This document shows, piece by piece, positions 41,935 through 51,087 of a stretch of DNA of 64,000 bases (positions within the stretch are counted from its first letter, which is position 1; each line of letters begins with the position of its first letter). Made by a program: the position numbers and the translations under genes. The DNA comes from Micavibrio sp. Lineage in GTDB: Bacteria; Pseudomonadota; Alphaproteobacteria; Micavibrionales; Micavibrionaceae. The stretch is from assembly GCA_030824965.1 (NCBI GenBank), contig JAPJQV010000001.1, positions 434,001-498,000 of the forward strand, written 5' to 3'. Under the pieces are notes generated by a model, which searched no databases, had not been told where the DNA came from, and was given only the letters and a program-made list of their open reading frames with translations.

Positions 41935-42366
41935 ATGAAAGCCAATGATAATTTGCTTATTGATCGTGTAGTTCTGCCCGTCCCTGAAACGACTATTTCA
42001 AAAGATGACATGGAGATATACAGTCGGTTTATGCGCCATCTGCGTAATGTCTCCAATAGCAGGATGGAAATAAAAATCCTGACATCCATTCAGTTTGTTG
42101 CAGATATGCTGGATTTACCGGATTCGCAAGTGACGAAAACCTTGGTCGATCTTGGTTTGCGCGCGCCGCGCATAGCACTGCCTTCCGATTATCTCGATCA
42201 TGCAGACGCTTGCCTCATGCGGGATGACTGGGAAGTTGGCGCGGCCAATTCATCCCTGAAGTCTCTGCAAAAACACTGGGGAAAAATCGGAGAAGATAGA
42301 TTTGCGGCATTCAGAAGGTTTTACCCGACATTGGCCGAAAATATTTTTGCCCGTGAAAATGTATAA
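41935..42366 (+). CDS. Small soluble protein of unknown function
   Basis: A 143-residue protein with an almost perfect Shine-Dalgarno sequence, AAAGGAGGA at 41922-41930, 4 bp before the ATG, the strongest seen in this window, and a strong terminator after it. It is thus a monocistronic, probably well expressed gene. The sequence is helical and mildly basic, with ILTSIQFVADMLDLPDSQVTKTLVDLGLRAPRIALPSDYLDHA in the middle, which could be a winged-helix-like unit, but I see no definite DNA-binding motif. No signal or membrane segment. I do not recognise the family. Confidence 0.7.
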   Translation: MKANDNLLIDRVVLPVPETTISKDDMEIYSRFMRHLRNVSNSRMEIKILTSIQFVADMLDLPDSQVTKTLVDLGLRAPRIALPSDYLDHADACLMRDDWEVGAANSSLKSLQKHWGKIGEDRFAAFRRFYPTLAENIFARENV

Positions 42367-42394
42367 ATAATTTTTTAAAGTGTGTATGCTTTTT

Positions 42395-42428
42395 GGACGG
42401 GGAAAATCTGAGGCCCCGTCCTTTTTTT
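42395..42428. terminator. Intrinsic terminator, probably bidirectional
   Basis: Stem GGACGGGG (42395-42402) with CCCCGTCC (42414-42421; the 3' arm is preceded by GG), loop of eleven bases, then TTTTTTT to 42428. It ends the unknown gene at 41935-42366; the opposite PBP gene stops at 42427 inside the T-run. Confidence 0.9.
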
Positions 42429-44433
42429 AATCGTTGAACCGCTCATACCCAATTCTGTCGCCTGGACGATCAGGAGTAAATGTGCCGGAGGGCATCTGAT
42501 ATCCGTCGGGTAAATTACCGTTTACGGCACTTTCAGGCATTTTTTCGTTCATTAAATTCGACATCATGTCGCCGAAATCATCCGAGTAGCTGCCCGATAC
42601 TTGAAGGTTGTTTGGTGATGGCGTCGGATCGGCCTTGGCGGCAGTGATAATATCTCGCCATGCGGTTGCAGAAATACTGCCGCCTGTGACGGATTTCATC
42701 GATTTATTATCATCATTTCCGAACCAGACTACGCCGACATAATCATTGGAGAAGCCATCGAACCACGCGTCGCGGTGATCCTGCGTCGTGCCCGTTTTTC
42801 CTGCGGCGAAATAGGGGCCGCGCGCGCCTTGGCCCGTTCCATGCTGAACAACGCTTTCCATCATGCGCGTCAACTGAGCGATGTCACGCTCTCTGAATAC
42901 GCGGGGAAAAGCTTCCTGTTCATGCTTATAAAGAACTTTCTTCGTGCGTTCTTCGCGGATTTCGTTAATACCGTGAGCCTTTACCGCATAACCGCCAGTG
43001 GCGATCGTCGCATAGGCTTGCGCCATTTCCAGCATAGGTACTTCACTCGATCCTAAAGCCAGCGCAAGATTTGGGTCCAGTTGCGACGTAATGCCCATTC
43101 TGCGGGCAACAGAGATGACACGGTCAACACCGACATATTTGGCCAGTTGAACGGCAACTGAGTTCATCGACATTGTCAGCGCGTCGGTCAAAGTTACAAC
43201 GCCGTAATATTTATTGCCAAAATTCTGCGGACGGTATTTGCCGTCGGAAAAGGGAAAATCATCGATCTGGCTATACTGGTCCCATCCGGCTTCAAGTGCG
43301 GCGAGATAGACGATCGGTTTGAAGCTTGATCCCGGCTGACGCAGGCCGGAGCTTGCGCGGTTGAACTGGCTCTTTTGATAATTCGCGCCGCCCACCATGG
43401 CAAGAATGGAACCGTCAGGACGCAGAATAATGGACGCTCCCTGTGAAATGCGCAGCTTTTCATTATCCGCGACCTTCTTGGAAATAACGTTAGAAGCGGC
43501 GGATTGGATTTCTGGATCAAGTGTAGTTTTGACAACAATATCTTCTTCCGGTTTTCCGATAAGGTCATCAAGGGTATCGACGACGTAGTCTGCGAAATAA
43601 CGACTGGAATTTCCATCGCCACGCGGTTCTTTGTTATCTTTCGGCGTGGCGGAGAAAGCGGTTTTCGCTTCTTTCTTGGTAATCTTGCCGTTATCGACCA
43701 TGGCGGCAAGAACGACTTTCGCGCGCGCTTCCGCTTCTTTAGGGCTGGCGAGCGGCGAATAGCGGGACGGGGCGCGGAGAAGCCCGGCGAGCATGGCGGA
43801 CTCTTTTAGGTTGATATCTTTTGCGCTTTTATTGAAATAGACATGGCTTGCCGCATCAACGCCGTAAGTTCCGGACCCCATATAGACCCGGTTCAAATAA
43901 GCGGTCAGAATTTCGTCCTTGGTCAGTTCATGTTCCAGCCAGATCGCGAGCAGGGCTTCCTGAATTTTACGCTTGTAGGTTTTTTGCTGGCTTAAAAAAA
44001 GATTCTTGGCAAGCTGCTGGGTGATTGTCGATCCGCCCTGTTTGACGTTGCCGTGTAAAGAATTGATAACAATGGCGCGAAACAAGCCAATAGGGTCGAT
44101 ACCGTAATGCATATAAAAACGGCGGTCTTCGGTAGAGAGAATGGCGTCGATCAAATGTGGGGGCAATTCTTTGACAGTCAAGGTCACGCCCGTAATATCG
44201 CCATAGCGCCCGATGACGCTTCCGTCATTGGCCAGAACGGTGACGGAGGCCTTACGTTCCTCCAACGGTTTTTTGATGATGTCGGGAAGCTCGCGGGCAT
44301 ACCATGCAACAACACCCGCAAGGACGATTAATCCCCAAAGGGTTAACACAAAACACCATTTTACAAGACGACCCAAAAGGGATGGCTCTGAATATCTGGT
44401 CGCGGCTTTATAATTGCGTTTTTTCGGGGGCAT
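42427..44433 (-). CDS. Class A penicillin-binding protein (PBP1A family)
   Basis: A 668-residue bifunctional peptidoglycan synthase. It has an N-terminal membrane helix (about residues 25-48), then the glycosyltransferase domain with TEDRRFYMHYGIDPIGLFRA, GGSTITQQLAKNLFLSQQKTYKRKIQEALLA and GTYGVDAASHVYFNK. The transpeptidase domain follows with the SxxK motif SSFK (Ser369, Lys372), SMNS as SxN, and KTGTT. The short C-terminal tail is Gly/Pro-rich. It polymerises glycan strands and crosslinks stem peptides at the inner membrane. It is smaller than E. coli PBP1a, as usual for alphaproteobacterial PbpC/PBP1A relatives. It lies 57 bp after mgtE on the same strand. Confidence 0.95.
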   Translation of the reverse strand: MPPKKRNYKAATRYSEPSLLGRLVKWCFVLTLWGLIVLAGVVAWYARELPDIIKKPLEERKASVTVLANDGSVIGRYGDITGVTLTVKELPPHLIDAILSTEDRRFYMHYGIDPIGLFRAIVINSLHGNVKQGGSTITQQLAKNLFLSQQKTYKRKIQEALLAIWLEHELTKDEILTAYLNRVYMGSGTYGVDAASHVYFNKSAKDINLKESAMLAGLLRAPSRYSPLASPKEAEARAKVVLAAMVDNGKITKKEAKTAFSATPKDNKEPRGDGNSSRYFADYVVDTLDDLIGKPEEDIVVKTTLDPEIQSAASNVISKKVADNEKLRISQGASIILRPDGSILAMVGGANYQKSQFNRASSGLRQPGSSFKPIVYLAALEAGWDQYSQIDDFPFSDGKYRPQNFGNKYYGVVTLTDALTMSMNSVAVQLAKYVGVDRVISVARRMGITSQLDPNLALALGSSEVPMLEMAQAYATIATGGYAVKAHGINEIREERTKKVLYKHEQEAFPRVFRERDIAQLTRMMESVVQHGTGQGARGPYFAAGKTGTTQDHRDAWFDGFSNDYVGVVWFGNDDNKSMKSVTGGSISATAWRDIITAAKADPTPSPNNLQVSGSYSDDFGDMMSNLMNEKMPESAVNGNLPDGYQMPSGTFTPDRPGDRIGYERFND

Positions 44434-44490
44434 GGGACTTCACTTTGCTAACGCTCTGTCTAGTCAAAACATCCCGTTTTTTCAAGGTAA

Positions 44491-45903
44491 TTAAAGCAAG
44501 AACAGGCTCGCAAGCCCCAGAAACGTGAGGAACCCGATACAATCGGTCATGGCTGTCAGAAAAACGCCCGACGCGATAGCCGGGTCGATATCGTAACGGT
44601 CAAGGATAATAGGGACGGATGCACCAAAGAATCCCGCAACAACGAGATTGGTTACCATTGCCGAGGCGATAACCGCTCCGAGTTTCGGATCATGGAACCA
44701 GATACCGGCGACAAGTCCGACCATAATGGCAAAGACAGCGCCGTTAACAAATCCCACTGCGACTTCCTTGCCGATCACCCGCCATGCGTTGGTGCTGGAC
44801 AATTCACGGGTCGCCAAAGCGCGAACAGCAACGGTCAGGGCTTGCGTCCCCGCATTACCGCCCATCCCGGCGACGATCGGCATCAAAACGGCCAACGCCA
44901 CGACTTTTTCAATTGTGACCTGAAAAAGAGAAATTACGCTTGCCGCCATAAAAGCCGTGAATAAGTTTATGAACAGCCAGCGAAAACGCGAAGAGGATGT
45001 AGACATGATAGAGCGATATAAATCGTCTTCTTCAATACCGCCAAGCTTTAGTAAGTCTTCCTGTGCTTCTTCATCGATAACGTCAATAACGTCATCGTAG
45101 GTAATAATACCGATCAATCGCCCGTCTTCATCGACAACAGGAGCGGAGGCCAGATCTTCGTTACGGAAGATTTCAGCGACTTCTTCCTGATCCATTGTGG
45201 CAGGAATAGGGTGGGTATCATCGAGTGTCAGCGCTTCGATTTTTTCCGAGCGGCGGGCGCGAACCAAACGGTGTAATGGAATTTCACCCGCAATATGATA
45301 GGACGGATCGATAACGATCAAGTCATAGAAATTATCGGGCAGGTCGTCAGCGGCAGCGCGCAAATAATCAATGGTTTTTCCGACCGTCCAGAATTGGGGT
45401 ACGGCAACGAATTCCCGCTGCATTAAACGTCCGGCGGATTCTTCGGGGAAGTTTAAACCTTCCTGGAGAACCAGTCGTGTCTTGGCGGACAATTTGCGAA
45501 TGACTTCGTGTTTGAATTCTTCTTCGAGCGGCAGGATCAAATCGAGCGCGTCATCTGAATCCAGCTCGGAGATAATTCCGGCGATCTGCGCCGGTTCCAT
45601 ATTTTCCAGGATCTGGCGGCGTACTTCTTCCTGAATATAGGTAAAGACTTCCGGTTCGAACAGGACGGTGCCGTATTCCAGCAATCTCGTCCTTGTATCC
45701 ATGTTAACTTTTTCGAGAAGGTCGGCTTTGTCGTAAGGGCCGAGATTTTCAAAAAGAAGCGTTAGCTTCTCCGCATCTTCCGCTTCGAGAGCCTCGAGAA
45801 TGCGTGCGATTTCATCGTCCTGCAAACCCAGCAGGGCGGTTCCCTCATCTTCTGTGATCTCATCTTCCGAGATGACAGGGGTTTTTTCGTCTTCCTCAAT
45901 CAT
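44491..45903 (-). CDS. mgtE: Magnesium transporter MgtE
   Basis: A 470-residue MgtE channel. The N-terminal superhelical domain carries the repeated ILENMEPAQIAGIISELDSDDALDLI-type blocks (about 90-130). Two CBS domains follow (PDNFYDLIVIDPSYHIAGEIPL, DEDGRLIGIITYDDVIDVIDEEAQED). Then come five membrane helices with the selectivity segment PIVAGMGGNAGTQALTVAVRALA (about 335-360) and AIASGVFLTAMTDCIGF. The transporter opens when cytosolic Mg2+ falls. It starts 13 bp after the malic enzyme stop, so the two are probably co-transcribed. The leader shows no obvious Mg riboswitch, as it is nearly absent. Confidence 0.96.
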   Translation of the reverse strand: MIEEDEKTPVISEDEITEDEGTALLGLQDDEIARILEALEAEDAEKLTLLFENLGPYDKADLLEKVNMDTRTRLLEYGTVLFEPEVFTYIQEEVRRQILENMEPAQIAGIISELDSDDALDLILPLEEEFKHEVIRKLSAKTRLVLQEGLNFPEESAGRLMQREFVAVPQFWTVGKTIDYLRAAADDLPDNFYDLIVIDPSYHIAGEIPLHRLVRARRSEKIEALTLDDTHPIPATMDQEEVAEIFRNEDLASAPVVDEDGRLIGIITYDDVIDVIDEEAQEDLLKLGGIEEDDLYRSIMSTSSSRFRWLFINLFTAFMAASVISLFQVTIEKVVALAVLMPIVAGMGGNAGTQALTVAVRALATRELSSTNAWRVIGKEVAVGFVNGAVFAIMVGLVAGIWFHDPKLGAVIASAMVTNLVVAGFFGASVPIILDRYDIDPAIASGVFLTAMTDCIGFLTFLGLASLFLL

Positions 45904-45916
45904 GAGGGACCTTTGC

Positions 45917-48232
45917 TTATTCTAGATCCTGCCTGATAAACTGAGCCGGATTTTCTGATTGGAATATTTGTGCGCCGACAGTCGACAGGGCGGTGACGTT
46001 GACAATGCCACGGCTTGTAGCGGCATTGGTCAAGATATGCGCTGTCTGTCCTACGCCAAGCAATAGAGGCCCGATTGTAATGCAATCGGCCAACACTTTG
46101 ATGGCGTTATAAGTAATGTTTGCGGCTTCTACATTCGGCATGACGAGAAGATTCGCATTTCCTTTTAAAGGCGAACTTGGCACAAACTGGTTGCGTATAT
46201 TTTCATCCAGCGCGGCATCGGCATGCATTTCGCCGTCGATCTCCAATGATGGATCGCGCATCTTCAAATCGTAATAGGCTGAGCGCATTTTGATGGCGCT
46301 TTCTGTATCGGACGATCCGAAATTGGAATGAGAAATAAGGGCGACTTTCGGCGTAATGCCGAAACGCTTCATTTGCTCGGCGGCCAATAATGTCATTTCA
46401 GAGATTTGCGCAATCGACGGATCCGGATTGACATGCGTATCGCAGATAAAGATAGGCCCGCGTGTCGGGTGAAGAAGGCACGGCATAGCGGCGGCGGTTT
46501 CAACGCCCGGTTTCAACCCGATAATACGAACGATGGATTTCAAATGGTTTTTGAATGGCTCTACAGTACCGCAGATCATGGAGTCCGCTTCGCCTTTATG
46601 TACCATCAGCGCGCCGATAATCGTGTTACTGTTACGGACTGAGTTTCTGGCGTAAGAAGCCGTAACACCCTGACGCTCCATAATGGAGTGATAGGTTTGC
46701 CAGTAATCCTTGTAGCGAGAATCGCCTTCAGGATCGACGAGTTCAAAGTCCTTACCCGCTGTCATACGCAAGCGCAGGCGCTTGATGCGCGTTTCTATAA
46801 CGTTTTTCCGGCCGACAAGAATCGGTTTGGCCAGGCTTTCATCGACGACAGTTTGAACAGCCTGCAATACGCGGTCTTCTTCACCTTCGCAGTAAACGAC
46901 TTTTTTAGGGTTGGCTTTCGCTTTCGCAAAGACAGGACGCATAACGCCTTCGGTGCGATAGAAATGCTGGGTCAGGCGGGCGCGGTAAGCATCCCAATCC
47001 TTGATCGGCCGTGTGGCGACACCTGTGTCCATTGCGACTTTTGCTACCGCCATCGGCAGTTCGACCATAAGGCGCGGATCGAAAGGTTTCGGGATCATGT
47101 AACCCGGACCGAATTCCAATACTTCGTCAGGATAGATGGCGGCGACTTCTTCGGAGACTTCCTTACGGGCAAGAGCGGCAATTGCTTTAACACATGCCAT
47201 TTTCATTTCTTCGTTGATCGCTGTCGCGCCAACGTCGAGAGCCCCGCGGAAGATAAACGGAAAGCAAAGTACGTTATTCACTTGGTTCGGATAGTCTGAA
47301 CGGCCCGTACAAATCAATGCTTTCGGACGAACTTTCAACGCTTCTTCCGGCAGAATTTCCGGAGTAGGGTTGGCGAGGGCCAAAACCAGAGGCTCCTCAA
47401 CCATGCCTTCCATGTATTCAGGTTTTAGGGCCCCCGCGGCGGACAAACCAAGGAAAATGTGTGCGCCCTTTAAGGCTTCAGGCAAAGTTCTGGCTTTGGT
47501 CACGCCATTGGCAAATTTTTCCTTTTCGGAATCCATGCCCTCGTTGCGGCCTTTATAGATGACGCCATTGCGATCGCATGCAATAATATTGTCGAGTGGC
47601 AAGCCAAGCTGGTTAATCATCGTCATGCAGGCAATGGCAGATGCGCCAGCCCCATTGACGACCATTTTCACGTCCTTCCAATCCTTGCCTGTAATATGCA
47701 TCCAGTTGTAAATCGCTGCGCCTGCAATAATCGCCGTGCCGTGCTGGTCGTCATGAAAAACCGGAATTTTCATTCTCTCGCGCAGCGTGCGCTCGATTTC
47801 AAAGCATTCTGGCGATTTGATATCTTCCAGATTGATCCCACCGAAAGAGGGCTCGAGGCTCGCGATGATGTCGATGAGTTTTTGTGGATCTTTTTCATTG
47901 ATCTCGATATCGATAGAATCGATATCGGCGAATTTTTTAAAGAGAACGGCTTTACCTTCCATGACCGGTTTCGATGCCAATGCACCAATATCGCCAAGGC
48001 CGAGGACGGCAGTTCCGTTTGAAATAACAGCGACGACGTTACCGCGGGAAGTGTAATCCAAGGCTTTTAAGGGATCGGCTTCAATCTCTAAACATGGAAT
48101 AGCAACGCCGGGAGAATAGGCAAGCGCGAGGTCGCGCTGGGTGGCCATAGGTTTTGTAGCTTGGATGGCGATTTTACCGGGCTTGGGATGAAGGTGGTAT
48201 TCTAACGCTGCTTCGCGGAGTGTGTCCTTCAT
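45917..48232 (-). CDS. maeB: NADP-dependent malic enzyme with phosphotransacetylase-like domain
   Basis: A 771-residue MaeB-type enzyme. Residues about 1-420 form the malic enzyme with LAYSPGVAIPCLEIEADP, SNGTAVLGLGDIGALASKPVMEGKAVLFK, FHDDQHGTAI and the nucleotide-binding VVNGAGASAIAC. Residues about 430-771 form a phosphotransacetylase-like domain (GRKNVIETRIKRLRLRMT, NSNTIIGALMVHKGEADSM, FGSSDTESAIKMRSAYYDLK) that usually lacks its own activity and regulates the first part by acetyl-CoA. It decarboxylates malate to pyruvate, feeding the PPDK encoded at 9513. The ATG at 48232 is chosen over a TTG two codons upstream. Confidence 0.96.
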   Translation of the reverse strand: MKDTLREAALEYHLHPKPGKIAIQATKPMATQRDLALAYSPGVAIPCLEIEADPLKALDYTSRGNVVAVISNGTAVLGLGDIGALASKPVMEGKAVLFKKFADIDSIDIEINEKDPQKLIDIIASLEPSFGGINLEDIKSPECFEIERTLRERMKIPVFHDDQHGTAIIAGAAIYNWMHITGKDWKDVKMVVNGAGASAIACMTMINQLGLPLDNIIACDRNGVIYKGRNEGMDSEKEKFANGVTKARTLPEALKGAHIFLGLSAAGALKPEYMEGMVEEPLVLALANPTPEILPEEALKVRPKALICTGRSDYPNQVNNVLCFPFIFRGALDVGATAINEEMKMACVKAIAALARKEVSEEVAAIYPDEVLEFGPGYMIPKPFDPRLMVELPMAVAKVAMDTGVATRPIKDWDAYRARLTQHFYRTEGVMRPVFAKAKANPKKVVYCEGEEDRVLQAVQTVVDESLAKPILVGRKNVIETRIKRLRLRMTAGKDFELVDPEGDSRYKDYWQTYHSIMERQGVTASYARNSVRNSNTIIGALMVHKGEADSMICGTVEPFKNHLKSIVRIIGLKPGVETAAAMPCLLHPTRGPIFICDTHVNPDPSIAQISEMTLLAAEQMKRFGITPKVALISHSNFGSSDTESAIKMRSAYYDLKMRDPSLEIDGEMHADAALDENIRNQFVPSSPLKGNANLLVMPNVEAANITYNAIKVLADCITIGPLLLGVGQTAHILTNAATSRGIVNVTALSTVGAQIFQSENPAQFIRQDLE

Positions 48233-48291
48233 TATCAAATCCCTTTAGATGGTAAAATGGTTCGCTGGCAAAAGCCCTGAAAATAGTTAAA

Positions 48292-48376
48292 TGGTGCGGC
48301 CAAGAAGACTCGAACTTCCACGGGTTGCCCCACATCGACCTCAACGATGCGCGTCTACCAATTCCGCCATGGCCGC
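48292..48376 (-). tRNA. tRNA-Leu (anticodon GAG)
   Basis: Read on the minus strand the sequence folds into a class II tRNA. The acceptor stem is GCGGCCA/TGGCCGC with discriminator A and an encoded CCA (48292-48294). The D arm is ATGGCGGAATTGGTAGACGC, the anticodon stem-loop holds TTGAGGT (anticodon GAG), the variable arm is long, and the T arm GTTCGAGTC is canonical. The 85 nt length includes CCA. It stands between lipB and maeB with short spacers. Confidence 0.95.
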
Positions 48377-48445
48377 GTTAGGTAGTAGAAGATGGCTGTG
48401 TCGTAACAGATTGAATAACTTATCGCAAGCCTGTAATGGAATGAA

Positions 48446-49066
48446 ATGGAATACAAAATTTCCGACGTTCCCGTTGAATATAAAGACGCTGTTTCTTTCA
48501 TGGAAAATCGCGTTGCAGCAATCCGCGAAGGCGTGACAGATGATCTGATCTGGTTTCTCGAACATCCGCCTCTTTACACGGCGGGCACATCCGCAAAAGC
48601 AAGTGATCTGCGCGAGGCCCGCTTTCCAGTTTTTGAAACCGGACGAGGAGGGCAATATACCTATCACGGCCCCGGCCAGCTGGTTGCCTATGTTATGCTG
48701 GATCTGAAGAAACGGGGCTCTGAACCGGACATTAAAAGATATATACATAATCTTGAGCAGTGGATCATTAATTCTCTCGCTGAATTAGGGGTAAGTAGCG
48801 AGCGGCGCGAAGGTCGTGTCGGGATCTGGGTAAATCATAATGGTCGAGAAGAAAAAATCGCCGCTATCGGTGTGCGTGTTCGTCATTGGGTAACCTATCA
48901 CGGCATTTCACTAAATATTGATCCCGACCTGTCCCATTTTGGCGGTATAGTTCCCTGCGGCATTTCCGAGCACGGGGTTTGTTCGCTTAGGTCTCTAGGT
49001 GTTACAGTTTCCACAAGTGAGGTGGAGAAAATTTTAAAAAAACAATGGGTTAGCGTTTTCGGCTAA
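48446..49066 (+). CDS. lipB: Octanoyltransferase LipB
   Basis: A 206-residue LipB that moves an octanoyl group from ACP to lipoyl domains. EHPPLYTAGTSAKASDL, TGRGGQYTYHGPGQLVAYVMLDL (about 66-92, the substrate-binding Gly/His block), KIAAIGVRVRHWVTYHG with the catalytic Lys, and VPCGI with the catalytic Cys171 are all present, so the acyl-enzyme site is complete. No lipA gene is adjacent. Its end overlaps the convergent N-formylglutamate amidohydrolase gene by 4 bp. The start at 48446 gives MEYKISDVPVEY, typical length. Confidence 0.96.
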   Translation: MEYKISDVPVEYKDAVSFMENRVAAIREGVTDDLIWFLEHPPLYTAGTSAKASDLREARFPVFETGRGGQYTYHGPGQLVAYVMLDLKKRGSEPDIKRYIHNLEQWIINSLAELGVSSERREGRVGIWVNHNGREEKIAAIGVRVRHWVTYHGISLNIDPDLSHFGGIVPCGISEHGVCSLRSLGVTVSTSEVEKILKKQWVSVFG

Positions 49067-49947
49067 TCTGCGGCCTGCGCTATGTTTTGTTTACCTGCCC
49101 AGTCTGCGATAAATTTAGACATTTCATAAAGATTGCTCTTTAACTTGTTGTAATTCTTGTTTTTTTCTTGAGTGGCTTCGTTCAGGTATAGGGACTTGTT
49201 AATCTCAATTTGAAGCCCGTGGCGACCCATTTGCGGATTAGAATACCGCTTTAATAGTTCAACTCCTTTATAAGGATTGTTGATATTAACCTTATACCCA
49301 AGATCACCGAGAAAGTTCTTGATAGCTCTGGTAAATCTAGGGTCACATGTTGTGCCGTCGCGGTCGCCAAGCACGAAATCAGCTTCGCCTGACAGAAACG
49401 CCGACCCGATCCCGCCTGAAGGCGAATTCATTGAATGGCAATCGATATGCCAGACCTGTCCATAATTATAATGTGTGTCATCGAGAATAGTTTTTAGCGC
49501 ATGATGGTAAGGGCGATAATAAGTTTCGATGCGACTCCGGATTTCATCAATCCTGAGACGGCGATTATAGATCGGCGAACCGGCTCGGATTAGGCGATGG
49601 ACAAGCCCGTGTCCGGCGGCGGATCGTATCGTAGGCTCGAATTTCTCCGGCCAATCTGCGTCTAGCAGATCAGGGTCTATATCATCTTCGGCGCGATTGA
49701 CGTCAATATAGGAGCGGGCGAACTGACAAGCGAGAAGCGGCGCGCCTAATTTTGTTACGTCGGCGTAAAGATCGTCGATGAATAAATCTTCGGTCCGGCG
49801 CAGCATGGCCAGCTCGGAGGAGTACCCGTAATTCTCGGGATAGACCGTCCCGCTATGCGGAGAATTAAAGACAACCGGAATACTCTGCGCCGGACTAGGC
49901 ATCAGGATTTTGTAAACATTCTCGATTTCGGAATATAGAGAAGACAT
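49063..49947 (-). CDS. N-formylglutamate amidohydrolase family protein
   Basis: A 294-residue metallohydrolase of the FGase (HutG-like) family. VVFNSPHSGTVYPE (about 25-38, first His ligand), ACQFARSYIDVNRAEDDIDP, HALKTILDDTHYNYGQVWHIDCHSMNSP (second metal and catalytic His) and GLQIEINKSLYLNE are the family blocks. Members hydrolyse N-formyl-L-glutamate in histidine breakdown, but no hut genes are nearby, so the substrate is uncertain. It follows epmA on the same strand by 42 bp. Confidence 0.9.
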   Translation of the reverse strand: MSSLYSEIENVYKILMPSPAQSIPVVFNSPHSGTVYPENYGYSSELAMLRRTEDLFIDDLYADVTKLGAPLLACQFARSYIDVNRAEDDIDPDLLDADWPEKFEPTIRSAAGHGLVHRLIRAGSPIYNRRLRIDEIRSRIETYYRPYHHALKTILDDTHYNYGQVWHIDCHSMNSPSGGIGSAFLSGEADFVLGDRDGTTCDPRFTRAIKNFLGDLGYKVNINNPYKGVELLKRYSNPQMGRHGLQIEINKSLYLNEATQEKNKNYNKLKSNLYEMSKFIADWAGKQNIAQAAD

Positions 49948-49989
49948 TTACTAATCTTATGCCGTAATCTTAAAATGGAAAGTCTTGTT

Positions 49990-51006
49990 TTAGGGTTTTG
50001 GCGTCCATAAAACCTGATTGATATCATCCGTGCCAACCGCCAGCATAACGAGGCGGTCAATGCCCAGTGCAATCCCGGAACTTTCCGGCATACCGAATTT
50101 AAGAGCCTCGAGGAAATCCTGATCGACGGGGTATTTGTCACCATAGAGTTTTTCTTTCAAAGCAAGCTCTTCCGCAAACCGCGCTTCCTGCTCGACCGGA
50201 TCGGTTAATTCCCCAAATGCATTGGCGACTTCGACGCCGCAAACATACAGCTCGAAGCGTTCGGCAAATCTCGGATCTTCCGGTTTGCGTCTGGCAAGCG
50301 AGGCCATGCTGACCGGATAGTCGCATAATATAGTAGGGGTGCCGTTACCGAGTTTTGGTTCGATCAGCGCGTCCATCACGCGGAAGAACAGATCGTCCCA
50401 GGCATCATCCGGTGCGGTGCGGATTCCAATCTCTTGAATAGCCTTATTAAAACCTTTCGCGTCATTGAGATAATCGGAAAGCTTTATCCCTGCATACGTT
50501 CGAAATGCTCCATCGACGGAAATAATCTCCCAATCCGCGAAAGGGTCACAGATTTTATCACGATAGGAATAAGCCTTAATGCCAACTTCCTTCGCGCAGA
50601 ACCGCAAAAGATCAATGCAATCCTGCATGATCTGCTTGTAATTTTCTTTCGCGCGGTACCATTCGATCATGGTGAATTCAATGCTATGCCGTCTCGAGGC
50701 TTCCGCGTCTCTGAACACGTGGCATATCTGGAATATTTTAGGCAGGCCCGCGACCAGCAATTTCTTCATCGCAAATTCGGGACTGGTATGAAGGTAACGT
50801 GTCCGGTCAATCTGCTTATCGACGCCCCGAATATCGGCTTGGATACCTAATATATGTGTATCCATCACTGGGCAGACTTGCAGGATCGGAGTTTCAACTT
50901 CCCAGAAATCCTGCGTCTCGAAGAATTTTCGAATAGCGCGTATTAAAACCATACGCTGGCGCAGGTTTTCCCTTTTTGATTTAAAATTCTCGGGTTTCCA
51001 CCACAT
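49990..51006 (-). CDS. epmA: EF-P lysine ligase EpmA (GenX/PoxA, lysyl-tRNA synthetase paralogue)
   Basis: A 338-residue class II synthetase-like enzyme lacking the anticodon-binding domain of LysRS. QRMVLIRAIRKFFETQDFWEVETPILQ, LHTSPEFAMKKLLVAGLPKIFQICHVFRD, HSIEFTMIEWYRAKENY and the motif 3 SSGIALGIDRLVMLAVG are present. EpmA attaches beta-lysine to elongation factor P. No EpmB or efp gene lies in the window. It is divergent from serS with an 81-bp gap. The start at 51006 (MWWKPENFKSKRENL) matches the family. Confidence 0.95.
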   Translation of the reverse strand: MWWKPENFKSKRENLRQRMVLIRAIRKFFETQDFWEVETPILQVCPVMDTHILGIQADIRGVDKQIDRTRYLHTSPEFAMKKLLVAGLPKIFQICHVFRDAEASRRHSIEFTMIEWYRAKENYKQIMQDCIDLLRFCAKEVGIKAYSYRDKICDPFADWEIISVDGAFRTYAGIKLSDYLNDAKGFNKAIQEIGIRTAPDDAWDDLFFRVMDALIEPKLGNGTPTILCDYPVSMASLARRKPEDPRFAERFELYVCGVEVANAFGELTDPVEQEARFAEELALKEKLYGDKYPVDQDFLEALKFGMPESSGIALGIDRLVMLAVGTDDINQVLWTPKP

Positions 51007-51087
51007 AATGACATCCTTAAGGCGTTGCCCTTTAGACGTAATTTATATAGATTCTTACGGCAATAACAAATCCCAAGGACTCCCTCT

